Shown here: piece by piece, positions 18,144-27,565 of the stretch | How positions within the stretch are numbered: the stretch's first letter is position 1 | Layout: each line of letters starts with the position of its first letter | Source of the DNA: an uncultured Methylopila sp. | Lineage (GTDB): Bacteria; Pseudomonadota; Alphaproteobacteria; Rhizobiales; Methylopilaceae | DNA length: 64,000 nucleotides | Reading direction: 5' to 3' | NCBI GenBank assembly: GCA_902168115.1 | Contig: CABHPB010000082.1 | Location: 124,001-188,000, forward strand | The notes under the pieces: model-generated | Databases searched by the model: none | Told to the model about the DNA's origin: nothing | What the model saw: the letters and a program-made list of their open reading frames with translations, nothing else | Translations under genes and position numbers: made by a program

Positions 18144-18377
18144 AGCGGGCGCCGCGGTTCAGCGCACGCGCCGGCGCGATACGGTGCATCTCCGGAATGA
18201 TCGGGCGGACGCCCGGTCAGGGTCCTGCGCGATTCCTTTGACGCTTGCCTAAGCCTCGCCGCGGGAGAACAATCGACGGTGGAGCTTCCTGCCGGGCCGC
18301 GGCCCGCGGGGAGCGGAAGGCGTGTTGTTGCTTAAGCGGAGTTGATCGCCGGCAGACTGGTTTCGGGGGAGATCAGC

Positions 18378-20114
18378 ATGAAGCGCTGGGTGATAGCGGC
18401 CCTGTTCCTTCAGGCGCTGGCGGCGACGTCGTTCGCGGCTGAAGGCGCGCCCGACATCTTTGACCCGCCAATGGCGACGCCACCCGATATCGTCGGGGAT
18501 GTGAGCGATCCCGAGGCGATCGACGACCTTCCGAACCCGCCGGAACTTCGCAGCCGGGACGGCGTCCTCGAGGCGACGCTGACGGCGCGGCCGGCCTGGG
18601 TGCGCGTCGCCGGCAAACGGTTCCGCAGCAACGTCTACAACGGCAGGTACATCCCGCAGACGCTTGTGCTGGAGCGCGGCGATACGCTGAGGCTGACGAT
18701 CCACAACGAGATCGGCCGCGCCGACGTCGCCATCAAGAAGCCGCTGCGCACCAACGTGCATTATCACGGGACGGACGTCAGCCCGAAGTCGCCGGGCGAC
18801 GACGTTCTACTCGACGTCAAGGCGGGCAAGACATTCGACTACGTGGTGCCGTTCCCGAAGGACCATCCGCAGGGGCTGCACTGGTACCACCCGCACTCGC
18901 ACGGCTTCGTCGAACCGCAGATCCTGTCCGGCATGTCGGGCATGCTGATCGTCGACGGCTATATCGAGGAGCACTACCCGGAGCTCGCCAAGCTCAGGCG
19001 CCGGGTGATGGTGCTGAAGGACATCTACCTGCCGGGCCAAGACCCGAGCACGGCGATCACCAAGACGCTGAACAGCTACAGCGATCCGCCGATCAAGGCG
19101 CGGCCGGAGGAGTGGCAGGTCTGGCAGATCGGCAATCTCGGCGCCGACGGCTACTTCAAGCTGGCGCTCGAGGGCCACGAGTTCTGGACGCTGGAGCGCG
19201 ACGGCAACGTGCTGCCGCTGCCCGAACGGCAAGAGGTGTTGTTCCTCTCCCCCGGCGCCCGCACGACCGTCGCCGTGAAGGCAGGGGCCGCGGGCCGCTA
19301 CGCGCTCCGGTCGCTGGAGGTGGACACCGGCCCGCAGGGCGATCCGAACCCGCAGGTCCGGATCGGGACGCTGGTCGTCGCGGGCGATCCCAAACCGGCG
19401 AAGGGGATCGGCGCGCGCCTGCGCGAGCCCGCCGCCGACCGGGGCGACATCTATCCGCGGCCCCGCGACATCAAGGCGATGGAGATCACCCGGGAGCGGA
19501 CCATGACGTTCTCGGAGAGCGCGGACGGGAACACGTTCTACATCAACAAGCGGCAGTTCGATCCAAACGTGGTCGACACCACCGCCCGCGTCGGCGACGT
19601 CGAGCGCTGGACGTTGCGGAACACGTCCGGCGAGCTCCACGTCTTCCACCTGCACCAGACCGCCTTCCTCGTGCAAAAGGCGGGCGTCGGCGAGCAGGAG
19701 GACGCGACCGGCATGCGGGATGTCATCAACCTGCCCTACGCCAAGGACGGCAAGGCGGGGGAGGTATCCATCATCATCCCCTTCACCAACCCGGTGATGG
19801 TCGGCCGGTTCGTCTATCACTGCCACATCGTCGGCCATGAGGACGCGGGGATGATGCAGATCATCCGCGTGCTGCCGCGCCGCACCGCGGCGGAGGACGC
19901 CTGGTACATGTTCGGCCGGCTGCTGGGGTCCGACGCGCCGCCGCCGTGGTGGCCGGACCGGGCGCGCACGGCGGCCCGGATCCCCGAGGCGGACGAGCTG
20001 TCGGCCGCGCTGCGCGGCCAGATCTGCGTCAGCCCCGACGAGGATGAAGAGGAGCGCGAGGCCGGCCTGTGGGTCTCCGGAAAGGGCCCTGTCTCGCCCG
20101 TCAGGAGCGATTGA
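18378..20114 (+). CDS. Multicopper oxidase
   Basis: 578-residue secreted oxidase with a signal peptide (about 1-21). The four copper-binding motifs are complete: HYHGTD and HWYHPHSHG in the N-terminal cupredoxin domain, and HVFHLHQT and [14 protein letters not shown] in the C-terminal domain, giving one T1 site and the trinuclear cluster. The T1 axial residue is Met. The start at 18378 has GGGGGAGA upstream. Substrate (Cu(I), phenolics, metals) is not evident. The N-terminal cupredoxin is preceded by about 50 residues rich in Pro/Asp. No copper resistance genes are adjacent. Confidence 0.92.
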   Translation: MKRWVIAALFLQALAATSFAAEGAPDIFDPPMATPPDIVGDVSDPEAIDDLPNPPELRSRDGVLEATLTARPAWVRVAGKRFRSNVYNGRYIPQTLVLERGDTLRLTIHNEIGRADVAIKKPLRTNVHYHGTDVSPKSPGDDVLLDVKAGKTFDYVVPFPKDHPQGLHWYHPHSHGFVEPQILSGMSGMLIVDGYIEEHYPELAKLRRRVMVLKDIYLPGQDPSTAITKTLNSYSDPPIKARPEEWQVWQIGNLGADGYFKLALEGHEFWTLERDGNVLPLPERQEVLFLSPGARTTVAVKAGAAGRYALRSLEVDTGPQGDPNPQVRIGTLVVAGDPKPAKGIGARLREPAADRGDIYPRPRDIKAMEITRERTMTFSESADGNTFYINKRQFDPNVVDTTARVGDVERWTLRNTSGELHVFHLHQTAFLVQKAGVGEQEDATGMRDVINLPYAKDGKAGEVSIIIPFTNPVMVGRFVYHCHIVGHEDAGMMQIIRVLPRRTAAEDAWYMFGRLLGSDAPPPWWPDRARTAARIPEADELSAALRGQICVSPDEDEEEREAGLWVSGKGPVSPVRSD

Positions 20115-20230
20115 CGGCGCCGTATCGACCCGTTCCGGCGCGCTCAGGCTCGACGATGCGCCGGGCCCCCGCCGATCCGACACGCGACCGCCGCGAGATC
20201 CTAACGCAGCCGCGGCGTCGCGTGGTCGAC

Positions 20231-20530
20231 ATGCACTTCATGCTCCGCTCGGAGGCGCAGGAGATCCAACTCGACCTAAGCCTGAGCTATCGCACCAATG
20301 TCGAGCGCTATCCGGAGTTCCAGGCCAATTTCCGCAAAGCTCAGCCGCCGCTGCCCGCGGTCTGGGGCAAGAACGACGTCTTCTTCATCCCGCCGGGGGC
20401 CGAGGCCTACAAGCGCGACCTGCCGAAGGCCGAGGTCCACCTGCTCGACGCCGGCCATTTCGCGCTGGAGACCCACGCGGGCGAGATCGCGGACCGGATC
20501 CGCGATTTCCTGAAGCGCAACGGCGTGTGA
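20231..20530 (+). pseudogene. C-terminal remnant of an alpha/beta hydrolase
   Basis: About 100 residues match only the C-terminal third of alpha/beta-fold hydrolases: [21 protein letters not shown], then [21 protein letters not shown] with the usual acid-residue region, and [24 protein letters not shown] with the catalytic His. The N-terminal two thirds, including the nucleophile elbow, is absent and the preceding DNA shows no related sequence in any frame. It is therefore a truncated relic, possibly still translated from the ATG at 20231 but not expected to be active. Confidence 0.75.
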
Positions 20531-20580
20531 GCCGAAGACGCTCCGGGCGTGGGTTCTACCGAGAAATCGAGGATCGCGCT

Positions 20581-20614
20581 GAAAAGGGCGAGAGGGGCTG
20601 AGCGCCCCTCTCGC
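20581..20614 (-). terminator. Hairpin terminator after the TehA-like gene
   Basis: A perfect 11-bp stem, GCGAGAGGGGC (20588-20598) and GCCCCTCTCGC (20604-20614), has a 5-base loop. On the minus strand it is followed by CCTTTTC. It lies between the convergent hydrolase relic and the TehA-like gene and best fits termination of the latter. Confidence 0.6.
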
Positions 20615-20672
20615 GTCTGGTCGTGACCGACCAAGCGCGCGGGATGTTCCCCGCCCGAGGCATCGCCGGACG

Positions 20673-21629
20673 TTACGTCGCCGCCGCCGGCGTCGGGCGT
20701 GCGGACCGCAGGATGCTGATGACGGAACGGATCGCCACGTAGCCGACCGCGAGGTTCGCGGCCACGAACAGCGCGGGGGCGATCAGCGCGGCCGGCCCCA
20801 GGTCACCACGCGCGACGAGCTTCAGGGCCGTGGACGCCAGCGCCGTCGCGCCGAAGGTGAAGGCCCAGTAGGACGGCGCGAAAGGCTGCTTCGTGATCCA
20901 GGGCAGGAGCCGGACGATCACAAGCGCTTGCAGGACGCCATAGCCGAGAAGCGCATGAGCCAGGACGTCGGGCGGGCCTTGCGTCACCGAAAGGTAGGCG
21001 AGCGCGCCGACGGGCGCCGGCGCGAGCTGGATGCCCAGCGTCGGCCTCAGAGGCGGCGGCAAAGGCTCGCCTGTCAGGAGGCGATGGACGAGCACGGACT
21101 CGATCGCAAGCCATGAAAACAGTCCGGCGCCGAAGAAGGCCTGTCCCCAATCGGGATGACCCAGAGCGCCGAGCGAAGCCGCGGTCACGAAGCTGCCTGC
21201 GACCGTAGGCAGGTAGAGCACAGGGGTGGTCGTGCCCGGATCCCGTCCTCCCTTCCAGAGTTCGCCGGTCCGCCAGATCGCGAAGCCGAGCGTGAACAGC
21301 GCGCCGGCTGCGATCAGCGCGACCGCGAGCGGACGCGCATGCGGCAGCGCGCCCGCGCCGACCAGCATGGTAGCGACGCCGACGAGCCCGATGAAGCAGC
21401 ACTGGATCGGATGGAGCGCCTCAGCGATCGAGTCGGCCCGGGCGACCAGCCATTTGGCGACGTAGAGCGCGAGCAGGACGAGCCAGACGATCCCGGCGAC
21501 GGCGTAGAGCGCCTCGCCGGGCCAGACCGGCAGTCCCCAGACGTCATGCGCTGCGCGCCAGCTTCCGCCGAGCCCGGCGAGGCCGAGCACCGAGCCGAAG
21601 AAGGAAGCGGGTATCGGCGGGACCTTCAT
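20673..21629 (-). CDS. TDT/SLAC1-family transporter (TehA-like)
   Basis: 318 residues with about ten hydrophobic helices and little else, matching the TehA/SLAC1 anion-channel fold. The conserved openings PPIPASFFGSVLGLAGLGGSWR and PSYWAFTFGATALASTALKL, with the pore-lining Phe region, support it. Members mediate C4-dicarboxylate, sulfite or chloride movement or confer tellurite resistance; the substrate here is not evident. No tehB methyltransferase is adjacent. Confidence 0.88.
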   Translation of the reverse strand: MKVPPIPASFFGSVLGLAGLGGSWRAAHDVWGLPVWPGEALYAVAGIVWLVLLALYVAKWLVARADSIAEALHPIQCCFIGLVGVATMLVGAGALPHARPLAVALIAAGALFTLGFAIWRTGELWKGGRDPGTTTPVLYLPTVAGSFVTAASLGALGHPDWGQAFFGAGLFSWLAIESVLVHRLLTGEPLPPPLRPTLGIQLAPAPVGALAYLSVTQGPPDVLAHALLGYGVLQALVIVRLLPWITKQPFAPSYWAFTFGATALASTALKLVARGDLGPAALIAPALFVAANLAVGYVAIRSVISILRSARPTPAAAT

Positions 21630-21701
21630 GGCGGCCTTCTTTGTCGTCGCGTGGGAAGCCGGGGAGCACTGCCTCGCCGATCGGCCGGGTCACCTTGAGC
21701 C

Positions 21702-22649
21702 CTACCCGCCAGTCTTCCGCTTCGCCAGCCCCAGCACCACCACGTTCCCCACCGCGACCAGCGCGACGCCGAGCAGGGCGAGCGGGCCCCAGTGATAGTC
21801 CTCGAAGACGCTCGAGATCGCCAGCGCCACCACCGGGAACAGCACGGTCGCGAAACCCGCCCGCGCCGGGCCGATGCGCTTGATGAGCGCGAGATAGGCG
21901 ATGAAGGCGGTGACCGACGAGCCGATCGCGAGCCAGCCGAGCGAGACGATGTAAGGCGCGCGCCAGTCGAACGCGAATTCGGCGCCGCTGGCGAGGCTCA
22001 GGGCCAGCAGCCAGAGCGCGCCGTAGCCCATGCCCCAGGCGGTCGCTGCGGTGTCGCTGACGCCTTCGCGCTGGATGACGCTGGAGGCCATGTTGCCGAG
22101 GCAAAAGCACAGGGTTCCGGCGACTGCGAGCGCGAGCCCCCCGAGGGCGGCGAGGTCAAAGCCCGTCCCCATGATCTCCGGCGCGTAGAGCAGCGCGACC
22201 CCCAGAACGCCGATCGCGGCGCCGACCAGCACGCGCATCTCCGCCGGCCGTCCGAAGAACAGCGCGGACAGGCCGAGATTGATGGGCGAGGCCAGCGCGA
22301 ACACGACCGCGAGCAGGCCGGTCGGGACGTGCCGGCCGGCGAGGTAGAACAGCAGGAAGTTGGTCGAGAACATCAGCACGCCCGCGGCCATGAACCAGAG
22401 GTGCCGGCGCACGGGGAAGCCGAGGCGCTCGCCGCGCCAGAGCGCGATCGCGAAGCAGATCGCGGCCGAGAGGATGAAGCGCCACAGCAGCGAGACGACC
22501 GGCGCGACCTCGCCGAGCTGGTGGCGGATCGCGATCCAGCTCGTGCCCCAGACGAGGATGAGCGTGGCGTAGAGCGCGGCGTCGGCGCGGTCGAAGGCGG
22601 GGGTCGCGCGGGACATGGGGGACGCCGGCTGCGCGATGCTGCGGGACAT
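21702..22649 (-). CDS. EamA/DMT-family transporter
   Basis: 315 residues with ten predicted helices in two EamA repeats of five (LYATLILVWGTSWIAIRHQLGEVAPVVSLLWRF in the first; VIQREGVSDTAATAWGMGYGALWLLAL in the second). This drug/metabolite transporter family exports amino acids and other metabolites. A second Met at residue 12 (MSRATPAF) could be the start. It shares a 72-base gap with the TehA-like gene. Substrate unknown. Confidence 0.9.
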   Translation of the reverse strand: MSRSIAQPASPMSRATPAFDRADAALYATLILVWGTSWIAIRHQLGEVAPVVSLLWRFILSAAICFAIALWRGERLGFPVRRHLWFMAAGVLMFSTNFLLFYLAGRHVPTGLLAVVFALASPINLGLSALFFGRPAEMRVLVGAAIGVLGVALLYAPEIMGTGFDLAALGGLALAVAGTLCFCLGNMASSVIQREGVSDTAATAWGMGYGALWLLALSLASGAEFAFDWRAPYIVSLGWLAIGSSVTAFIAYLALIKRIGPARAGFATVLFPVVALAISSVFEDYHWGPLALLGVALVAVGNVVVLGLAKRKTGG

Positions 22650-22804
22650 GGGATCAGGACCTCGAGACGGTTCCGAGGCTTGGCCCTTCTCGCGCGGCGC
22701 CGGCCAGGAGGCAAACCACGATCGGTGATGGCGGCTATGTCCGGCGCTGATGGCTTGATCGGGCCGGGCGCACGCCTCACTTTCTCCCGTCAGGGAGTTT
22801 TGGG

Positions 22805-23767
22805 ATGCACCAGTCCAGCCACGCCGCCATGTTCCGCCACGAGCACCGCTTCCTCGGCGAGGGCCACGCCGAGAACGCGCGGCGAACCGGCTGGGTCGTC
22901 GTCATCACCGCGGTCACGATGGTCGCCGAGATCGCGGCCGGCTGGGCGTTCGGCTCGATGGCGCTGCTCGCCGACGGGTTCCACATGGCGACCCACGCCG
23001 GCGCGATCGGCGTCGCGGCGCTCGCCTACAGGATCGCGGCGCGGCGGGCGGCCGATCCGCGGCTCGCCATGGGCGCCGGCAAGGTCGGCGACCTCGCCGG
23101 CTTCGCCAACGCGATCGTGCTCGGGATGGTGTCGCTCGCCATCGCCTGGGAGTCGCTGTCGCGGCTCGCGAACCCGCAGCCCGTCGCCTACGCCGAGGCG
23201 ACCGTCGTCGCCGCGCTCGGCCTCGCCGTGAACATCCTTTCGGCGGCCCTGCTCGGTCACGGCCACGGCGATGGTCATGGACAGGTTGACCACCATGGCC
23301 ACCATCATGACCACTCCCATGGCCATGACGACCGCAACCTGCGCGGAGCCTATCTGCACGTGCTGGCCGACGCCCTGACGTCGGTCGTCGCGATCGCCGG
23401 CCTCGCCGCCGGCTGGGCGTTCGGCTGGACCTGGATGGACCCGGCCGTCGGCGTGCTGGGCGCGCTAATGATCGCGTCCTGGGCGTTCTCGCTCGCCGGA
23501 GACGCCGCGCGCACCCTCGTCGACGCCCCGCCGGACGCCGGACTGGAGACGGCGATCCGCGAAAAGCTCGAGACCGGCGACGTCACGGTCAGCGACCTTC
23601 ACCTGTGGCGGGTCGGGCCGGGCCACGTGGCGGCGATCGTCTCGCTCGTCACCCACGACCCCAAGGAGCCGGCGGCCTACAAGGCGAAGCTCGCGGGGCT
23701 CGCGCCGCTCGCGCATGTCACCGTCGAGGTCAACCGCTGCCCCGGCGAGCGCTGCGCCGCCGCCTGA
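22805..23767 (+). CDS. dmeF: Cation diffusion facilitator, DmeF-like Co/Ni exporter
   Basis: 320 residues with six transmembrane helices. The metal-site motifs are ADGFHMATHAG in helix 2 and HVLADALTSV in helix 5. A His-rich cytosolic loop follows helix 4 (HGHGDGHGQVDHHGHHHDHSHG). The ADGxHMxTHAG form, with His in place of the usual Asp, is characteristic of the DmeF subgroup that exports Co2+ and Ni2+. No DmeR (RcnR/CsoR-type) repressor is adjacent, although dmeR and dmeF are often paired in rhizobia. The symbol is given by subgroup resemblance. Confidence 0.85.
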   Translation: MHQSSHAAMFRHEHRFLGEGHAENARRTGWVVVITAVTMVAEIAAGWAFGSMALLADGFHMATHAGAIGVAALAYRIAARRAADPRLAMGAGKVGDLAGFANAIVLGMVSLAIAWESLSRLANPQPVAYAEATVVAALGLAVNILSAALLGHGHGDGHGQVDHHGHHHDHSHGHDDRNLRGAYLHVLADALTSVVAIAGLAAGWAFGWTWMDPAVGVLGALMIASWAFSLAGDAARTLVDAPPDAGLETAIREKLETGDVTVSDLHLWRVGPGHVAAIVSLVTHDPKEPAAYKAKLAGLAPLAHVTVEVNRCPGERCAAA

Positions 23768-23911
23768 ATTCTCAGGGGCTCGCACGGCCCCCGCGAAAAA
23801 TCCCGCCGTCGCGATGAACCTTGCTGCGGCCCGGCGCCACCAATGTGCGGACGTCCGGGGGCGTCGCTCCCTCTGCGCCCTCGGGAGCGTCCGGCAAAAG
23901 GAGCAAACACG

Positions 23912-24217
23912 ATGATCCATACCTATGCGCTTTCCGCCGCGGTTCTCGCCGGCGGCCTCATGGTCGCCGCCTCGGCGCCCGCGTCCGCCGCGCCGGCCTC
24001 CGCGGCCGGCCTCGCCAAAGCCAAGCTCGACGCGGCGCAGGGCGAACTCATGAACGTCGGCTGGCGTCACGGCGGCTGGGGCGGCGGTCGCCGCTGGCGC
24101 GGCGGCTACGGCTACTACTGGGCGCCGCGCGTATACGTCCGCCCGCGCGCCTACTACTACGCGCCGCGTTATCGCCGCTGCTGGATCGACAGCTGGGGCT
24201 ACCGCGTCTGCGGCTGA
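23912..24217 (+). CDS. Small secreted Gly/Arg/Tyr-rich protein
   Basis: 101 residues. The ATG at 23912 follows AAAGGAG. A signal peptide (MIHTYALSAAVLAGGLMVAA, cleavage after ASA) precedes a short helix. The C-terminal half is basic and aromatic (WRHGGWGGGRRWRGGYGYYW, then repeated Tyr/Arg) and ends in CWIDSWGYRVCG with two Cys. Short secreted proteins of this composition are common in Rhizobiales but uncharacterised; a cell-envelope or surface role is a guess. Real gene judging by start, signal peptide and codon use. Confidence 0.75.
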   Translation: MIHTYALSAAVLAGGLMVAASAPASAAPASAAGLAKAKLDAAQGELMNVGWRHGGWGGGRRWRGGYGYYWAPRVYVRPRAYYYAPRYRRCWIDSWGYRVCG

Positions 24218-24235
24218 TCCTCATGAGGATCTCTC

Positions 24236-24266
24236 GGGTCCGCGCGGGATGCGTCCGCGCGGGCCC
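24236..24266. terminator. Bidirectional hairpin between convergent genes
   Basis: A 12-bp stem with one G-T pair: GGGTCCGCGCGG (24236-24247) and CCGCGCGGGCCC (24255-24266), 7-base loop. It lies midway between the stop of the small secreted protein and the convergent gshA stop, where a shared terminator is expected. No U-tract on either strand. Confidence 0.45.
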
Positions 24267-24274
24267 GTAGCGGC

Positions 24275-25645
24275 TCAGTACGCCATCTCGGCGAAGACCG
24301 GGTCGATCTCGCCGCCCCAGGCGCCGGCGAATTTCTCCAGCAGGCCTTCGGCGAGCGTGCGCTCATCCTCGACGACCTGCATCAGCGGGCGCAGGTGAAT
24401 GCTCTCGTCCTCGCCGATCCAGTTGAGACGCTTGCGCCGCTTCAGCCCGTCCTCGGCGAGCTGCAGCGCGTCCTTCGCGACGTCCAGCACGGAGCGTCCG
24501 GCGATCGTCGCCCTGAGGCCCTCGCGTGGAACCGCGTCGCGTAAGGCTTGCCGCTCCTGCGCGGTCCAGCCCTTCACGAGCTGCCAGGCGCCGTCGAGGC
24601 TCGCTGCGTCGTAGTAGATCCCGACCCAGAAGGCCGGCAGCGCGCAGATGCGGCTGGTCGGGCCGCCGTCCGCGCCGCGCATCTCGAGGAAGCGCTTGAG
24701 GCGCACCTCGGGGAAGATCGTCGACAGGTGGTTGGTCCAGTCCGAGACCGACGGCAGTTCGTCCGGCAATTGGGCCAGCTCGCCCTGCATGAGGTCGCGG
24801 AACGAGGCGCCGGCGACGTCGTGATAGACGTCGCCGCGCTTGACGAAATACATCGGCACGTCGAGCGCATAGTCGACGTAACGCTCGAATCCGAAGCCGT
24901 CCTCGAAGGCGAAGGGCAGCATGCCGGCGCGGTCGTTGTCGGTGTCGCGCCAGATCTCCGAACGAGCCGAGAGCAGGCCGTTCGCCTTGCCTTCCGTGAA
25001 CGGCGAATTGGCGAACAGCGCGGTCGCGATCGGCTGCAGCGCGAGGCCGACGCGCATCTTCTTGACCATGTCGGCTTCGGAGGAGAAGTCGAGATTCGCC
25101 TGCACCGTGCAGGTCCGGTACATCATGTCGAGGCCGCGCGAGCCGACCTTCGGCATGTAGCGCGTCATGATCTCGTAGCGGCGCTTGGGCATCACCGGCG
25201 TCTCCGCCAGCGTCCATTTCGGGCTCATGCCGAGGCCGAGGAAGCCGAGGCCAAGCGGTTCGGCGACTTCCTTGACCTGCGCCAGATGCGCGTAGAGCTC
25301 GGAGCAGGTCTGGTGGATCGTCTCGAGCGGCGCGCCCGACAGCTCGAACTGGCCGCCCGGCTCGAGGCTGATCGCGCCGCCGCCGGTGACGTCGTAGAGC
25401 CCGATGATCTTGCCGGCGTCGGTGATCGGCTCCCAGCCGAGCAGCCCCTGCATGCCCTCGAGCATCGCCCGGATGCCCGCCGGCCCTTCATATGGGACAG
25501 GCGACAGGTCGGCGACGTGGAACGGGAACTTCTCGTGCTCGGTGCCGACCCGGAACTCGGACTCCGGCCTGCAGCCCGCCTCCATCCAAGCGACGAGTTC
25601 GTCCCGCGAGGTAAGCGCGGTCGGGTCGATCTGGTCGCGGGCCAT
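24275..25645 (-). CDS. gshA: Glutamate-cysteine ligase, plant/alphaproteobacterial type
   Basis: 456-residue GCS2-family ligase for the first step of glutathione synthesis (glutamate + cysteine + ATP). FRVGTEHEKFPF opens the active site; other marks are GGAISLEPGGQFELSGAPL, SRGLDMMYRTCTVQANLDFSSE and FANSPFTEGKANG. Length and motifs match the plant-like enzymes of alphaproteobacteria and differ from E. coli GshA. Stand-alone gene between two hairpin or intergenic regions. Confidence 0.96.
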   Translation of the reverse strand: MARDQIDPTALTSRDELVAWMEAGCRPESEFRVGTEHEKFPFHVADLSPVPYEGPAGIRAMLEGMQGLLGWEPITDAGKIIGLYDVTGGGAISLEPGGQFELSGAPLETIHQTCSELYAHLAQVKEVAEPLGLGFLGLGMSPKWTLAETPVMPKRRYEIMTRYMPKVGSRGLDMMYRTCTVQANLDFSSEADMVKKMRVGLALQPIATALFANSPFTEGKANGLLSARSEIWRDTDNDRAGMLPFAFEDGFGFERYVDYALDVPMYFVKRGDVYHDVAGASFRDLMQGELAQLPDELPSVSDWTNHLSTIFPEVRLKRFLEMRGADGGPTSRICALPAFWVGIYYDAASLDGAWQLVKGWTAQERQALRDAVPREGLRATIAGRSVLDVAKDALQLAEDGLKRRKRLNWIGEDESIHLRPLMQVVEDERTLAEGLLEKFAGAWGGEIDPVFAEMAY

Positions 25646-25724
25646 GGGGTCTCGGCGGCAGGGGGAACGCCGCGGTCAGTTAGTCGGTCGCAGGCGGGGC
25701 GTCTAGGGGGACCGGCTGTCCGCC

Positions 25725-26453
25725 TTACGCGTCGATGATGACGGTCGCTCCAACGTCGGCGCGGTCGTAGAGGTCGATGACGTCGTGGTTGAACATCCGC
25801 ACGCAGCCCGACGACATCGCGAGGCCGATCGACTTCGGATAATTCGTGCCGTGGATGCGGTAGGACGAATCCCGGCCGTTCTGAAACAGGTACATCGCGC
25901 GCGCGCCGAGCGGATTCTGCAGGCCGCCGGGCATGCCGCCGGCCCAGGGGCCGTTGGTCTTCTTGTCGCGCTTGATCATCTCGGGGGTCGGCGTCCAGCG
26001 CGGCCAGGCCGCCTTGTGCGCGATCTTGGCGCGGCCGCTCCACTCCATGCCCTCGCGGCCGACGCCGATGCCGTAGCGGATCGCGGAGCCGTTCTTCTCC
26101 ACGAAGTAGAGCCGGCGGGCGGAGGTCTTCACCACGATCGTGCCGGGCTTTTCGCCGGTCGGGTCGGCGACGCGGCGACGGAGCACCGTCGGTTCGACAT
26201 TGGCGTAGTTCATGGCCGGCAGGTCCCGGCCGTTGTCGGACCGCGCGCCGTAGATCTTGTTGTAGCTGAAGCCGGAGTCGCCGAACTCGTCGAACAGCGA
26301 GGCCATGTTGGGGCCCGAAGCGCAGGCGCCGAGCGCGAGCGGCAGGCCGGCGACCAGCGCGCGGCGCGACAGCCGCACGACCGCGGGGGCCGCGAGCGGC
26401 GCATCCTCTTCGGAAGCAGAACCGAGGGGGGCGGCGGAGGCGTCGGTCGTCAT
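25725..26453 (-). CDS. L,D-transpeptidase (YkuD domain), first of a tandem pair
   Basis: 242 residues. An N-terminal Arg-rich anchor and hydrophobic segment with a lipobox-like LALGACAS (about residues 35-42) suggests lipoprotein or membrane attachment. The YkuD catalytic domain runs from about 95 to 240: YRIHGTNYPKSIGLAMSSGCVRMFNHDVIDLYDR contains the His and catalytic Cys of the HxxN...SSGC.R motif. These enzymes make 3-3 peptidoglycan cross-links or attach proteins to peptidoglycan. The neighbouring gene at 26584 is a paralogue. Confidence 0.92.
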   Translation of the reverse strand: MTTDASAAPLGSASEEDAPLAAPAVVRLSRRALVAGLPLALGACASGPNMASLFDEFGDSGFSYNKIYGARSDNGRDLPAMNYANVEPTVLRRRVADPTGEKPGTIVVKTSARRLYFVEKNGSAIRYGIGVGREGMEWSGRAKIAHKAAWPRWTPTPEMIKRDKKTNGPWAGGMPGGLQNPLGARAMYLFQNGRDSSYRIHGTNYPKSIGLAMSSGCVRMFNHDVIDLYDRADVGATVIIDA

Positions 26454-26521
26454 TCGCTCAGGTTCCGTCAGGCTCTGGAAACGCGAAGGCCGGGCCGCCC
26501 GAAGACGACCCGGCCATGGCG

Positions 26522-26542
26522 CGCCGGGCTGTGCGCCCGGCG
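26522..26542 (-). terminator. Hairpin between the two L,D-transpeptidase genes
   Basis: CGCCGGGC (26522-26529) and GCCCGGCG (26535-26542) form an 8-bp stem with a 5-base loop just downstream of the stop of the 26584-27336 gene (minus). It may end that transcript or separate expression of the two paralogues. No U-tract. Confidence 0.4.
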
Positions 26543-26583
26543 ATGGACCCGCTCTCCCCCGAGGCGGGTCCGGGACTTATCGG

Positions 26584-27336
26584 TCACGAACGGACCACGA
26601 CCTTGGTGCCGAGCGGCACCCGGTCGTACAGATCGATGACGTCCTGGTTCATCATGCGGATGCAGCCGGACGAGACGGCCTTGCCGATCGAGTAGGGCTC
26701 GATGGTGCCGTGGATGCGGAACAGCGTGTCCTTGTCGCCCTGCCAGAGCGTCATGGAGCGCGCGCCGAGCGGGTTGCCGGGGCCGCCGGGCATGCCGTTG
26801 GCGTAGGGGCGCGCATGCGGATCGCGCGCGACCATCTCCGCCGGCGGATGCCAGTCCGGCCATTCCAGCTTGCGGCGGATATAGGCCTCGCCGGACCATC
26901 CGAATCCCTCGCGGCCGACGCCGACGCCGTAGCGCAGCGCGGTGCCGTCGTCCTGCACCAGATACAGGTGACGCTCGCTCGGGATGATGACGATGGTGCC
27001 GGCGGGCTCGCCGGTGGTGTTCGGGACGGTCTGCCGGAGGAACTCCGGCTTCACCTTCTCGACGTTGATCGACTTGACCGGATAGGGCTCGCTCGCCGTC
27101 AGGCTGTCGCCGTATCGCTCGGAGGCGGCCGGCTCGCCGAAGGAGGGCCCGATCGAGGCGATCGGCGCCGGGGCGGGCGCGAAGGCCGGCGCGGGCTGGG
27201 CCTTGGGCGGCTCGGCGGTCGCGAGCGGCTTGGACGTCACGCAGCCCGCGAGAAGAAGGGGGAGCGCCGCAAGCGCCGCGCGGCGCGCCCAAAGGACGAA
27301 GGGAGATGCGCACTCACGGGATGACGCTGTGGACAT
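26584..27336 (-). CDS. L,D-transpeptidase (YkuD domain), second of a tandem pair
   Basis: 250 residues with an N-terminal lipoprotein-type signal (LAALPLLLAGCVTS) and a Pro/Ala-rich linker. The YkuD domain from about 95 ends in FRIHGTIEPYSIGKAVSSGCIRMMNQDVIDLYDR, with the catalytic Cys present. It is about half identical to the product of the 25725-26453 gene over the catalytic domain, indicating a tandem duplication. The Asn of the HGTN motif is Ile here (HGTIEP), as in many family members. Envelope cross-linking role by family. Confidence 0.92.
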   Translation of the reverse strand: MSTASSRECASPFVLWARRAALAALPLLLAGCVTSKPLATAEPPKAQPAPAFAPAPAPIASIGPSFGEPAASERYGDSLTASEPYPVKSINVEKVKPEFLRQTVPNTTGEPAGTIVIIPSERHLYLVQDDGTALRYGVGVGREGFGWSGEAYIRRKLEWPDWHPPAEMVARDPHARPYANGMPGGPGNPLGARSMTLWQGDKDTLFRIHGTIEPYSIGKAVSSGCIRMMNQDVIDLYDRVPLGTKVVVRS

Positions 27337-27530
27337 GGGCGTGTTCGCGGTGACTCGTTACTCAAGCGCCGTCCGACAGCGCCGACTTAAGGCTATACGC
27401 CCCTTTGTCGTGGCGTCGGCATGGCAAGTTGAGGCTTGCGTGGCGATCCCGTGATGGTGCGGCTTTTCGGCAACGGCCATCGAGACCGGGCGCTCCATCC
27501 GAAACCGTTGAAGAGCTTGATCGGATTTGG

Positions 27531-27565
27531 TTAATCGATCCTAAATCCGCTCAGGATCGATTTAA
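27531..27565. repeat. AT-rich palindrome overlapping the rsmE stop
   Basis: TTAATCGATCCT (27531-27542) and AGGATCGATTTAA (27553-27565) are inverted copies, 12 bp with one bulged T, around a 10-base spacer. The right arm contains the rsmE stop codon. The AT content contrasts with the surroundings. It could be a terminator without a U-tract, an RNA-stabilising hairpin, or a protein-binding site in the region upstream of the 26584 transpeptidase gene. Confidence 0.45.
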
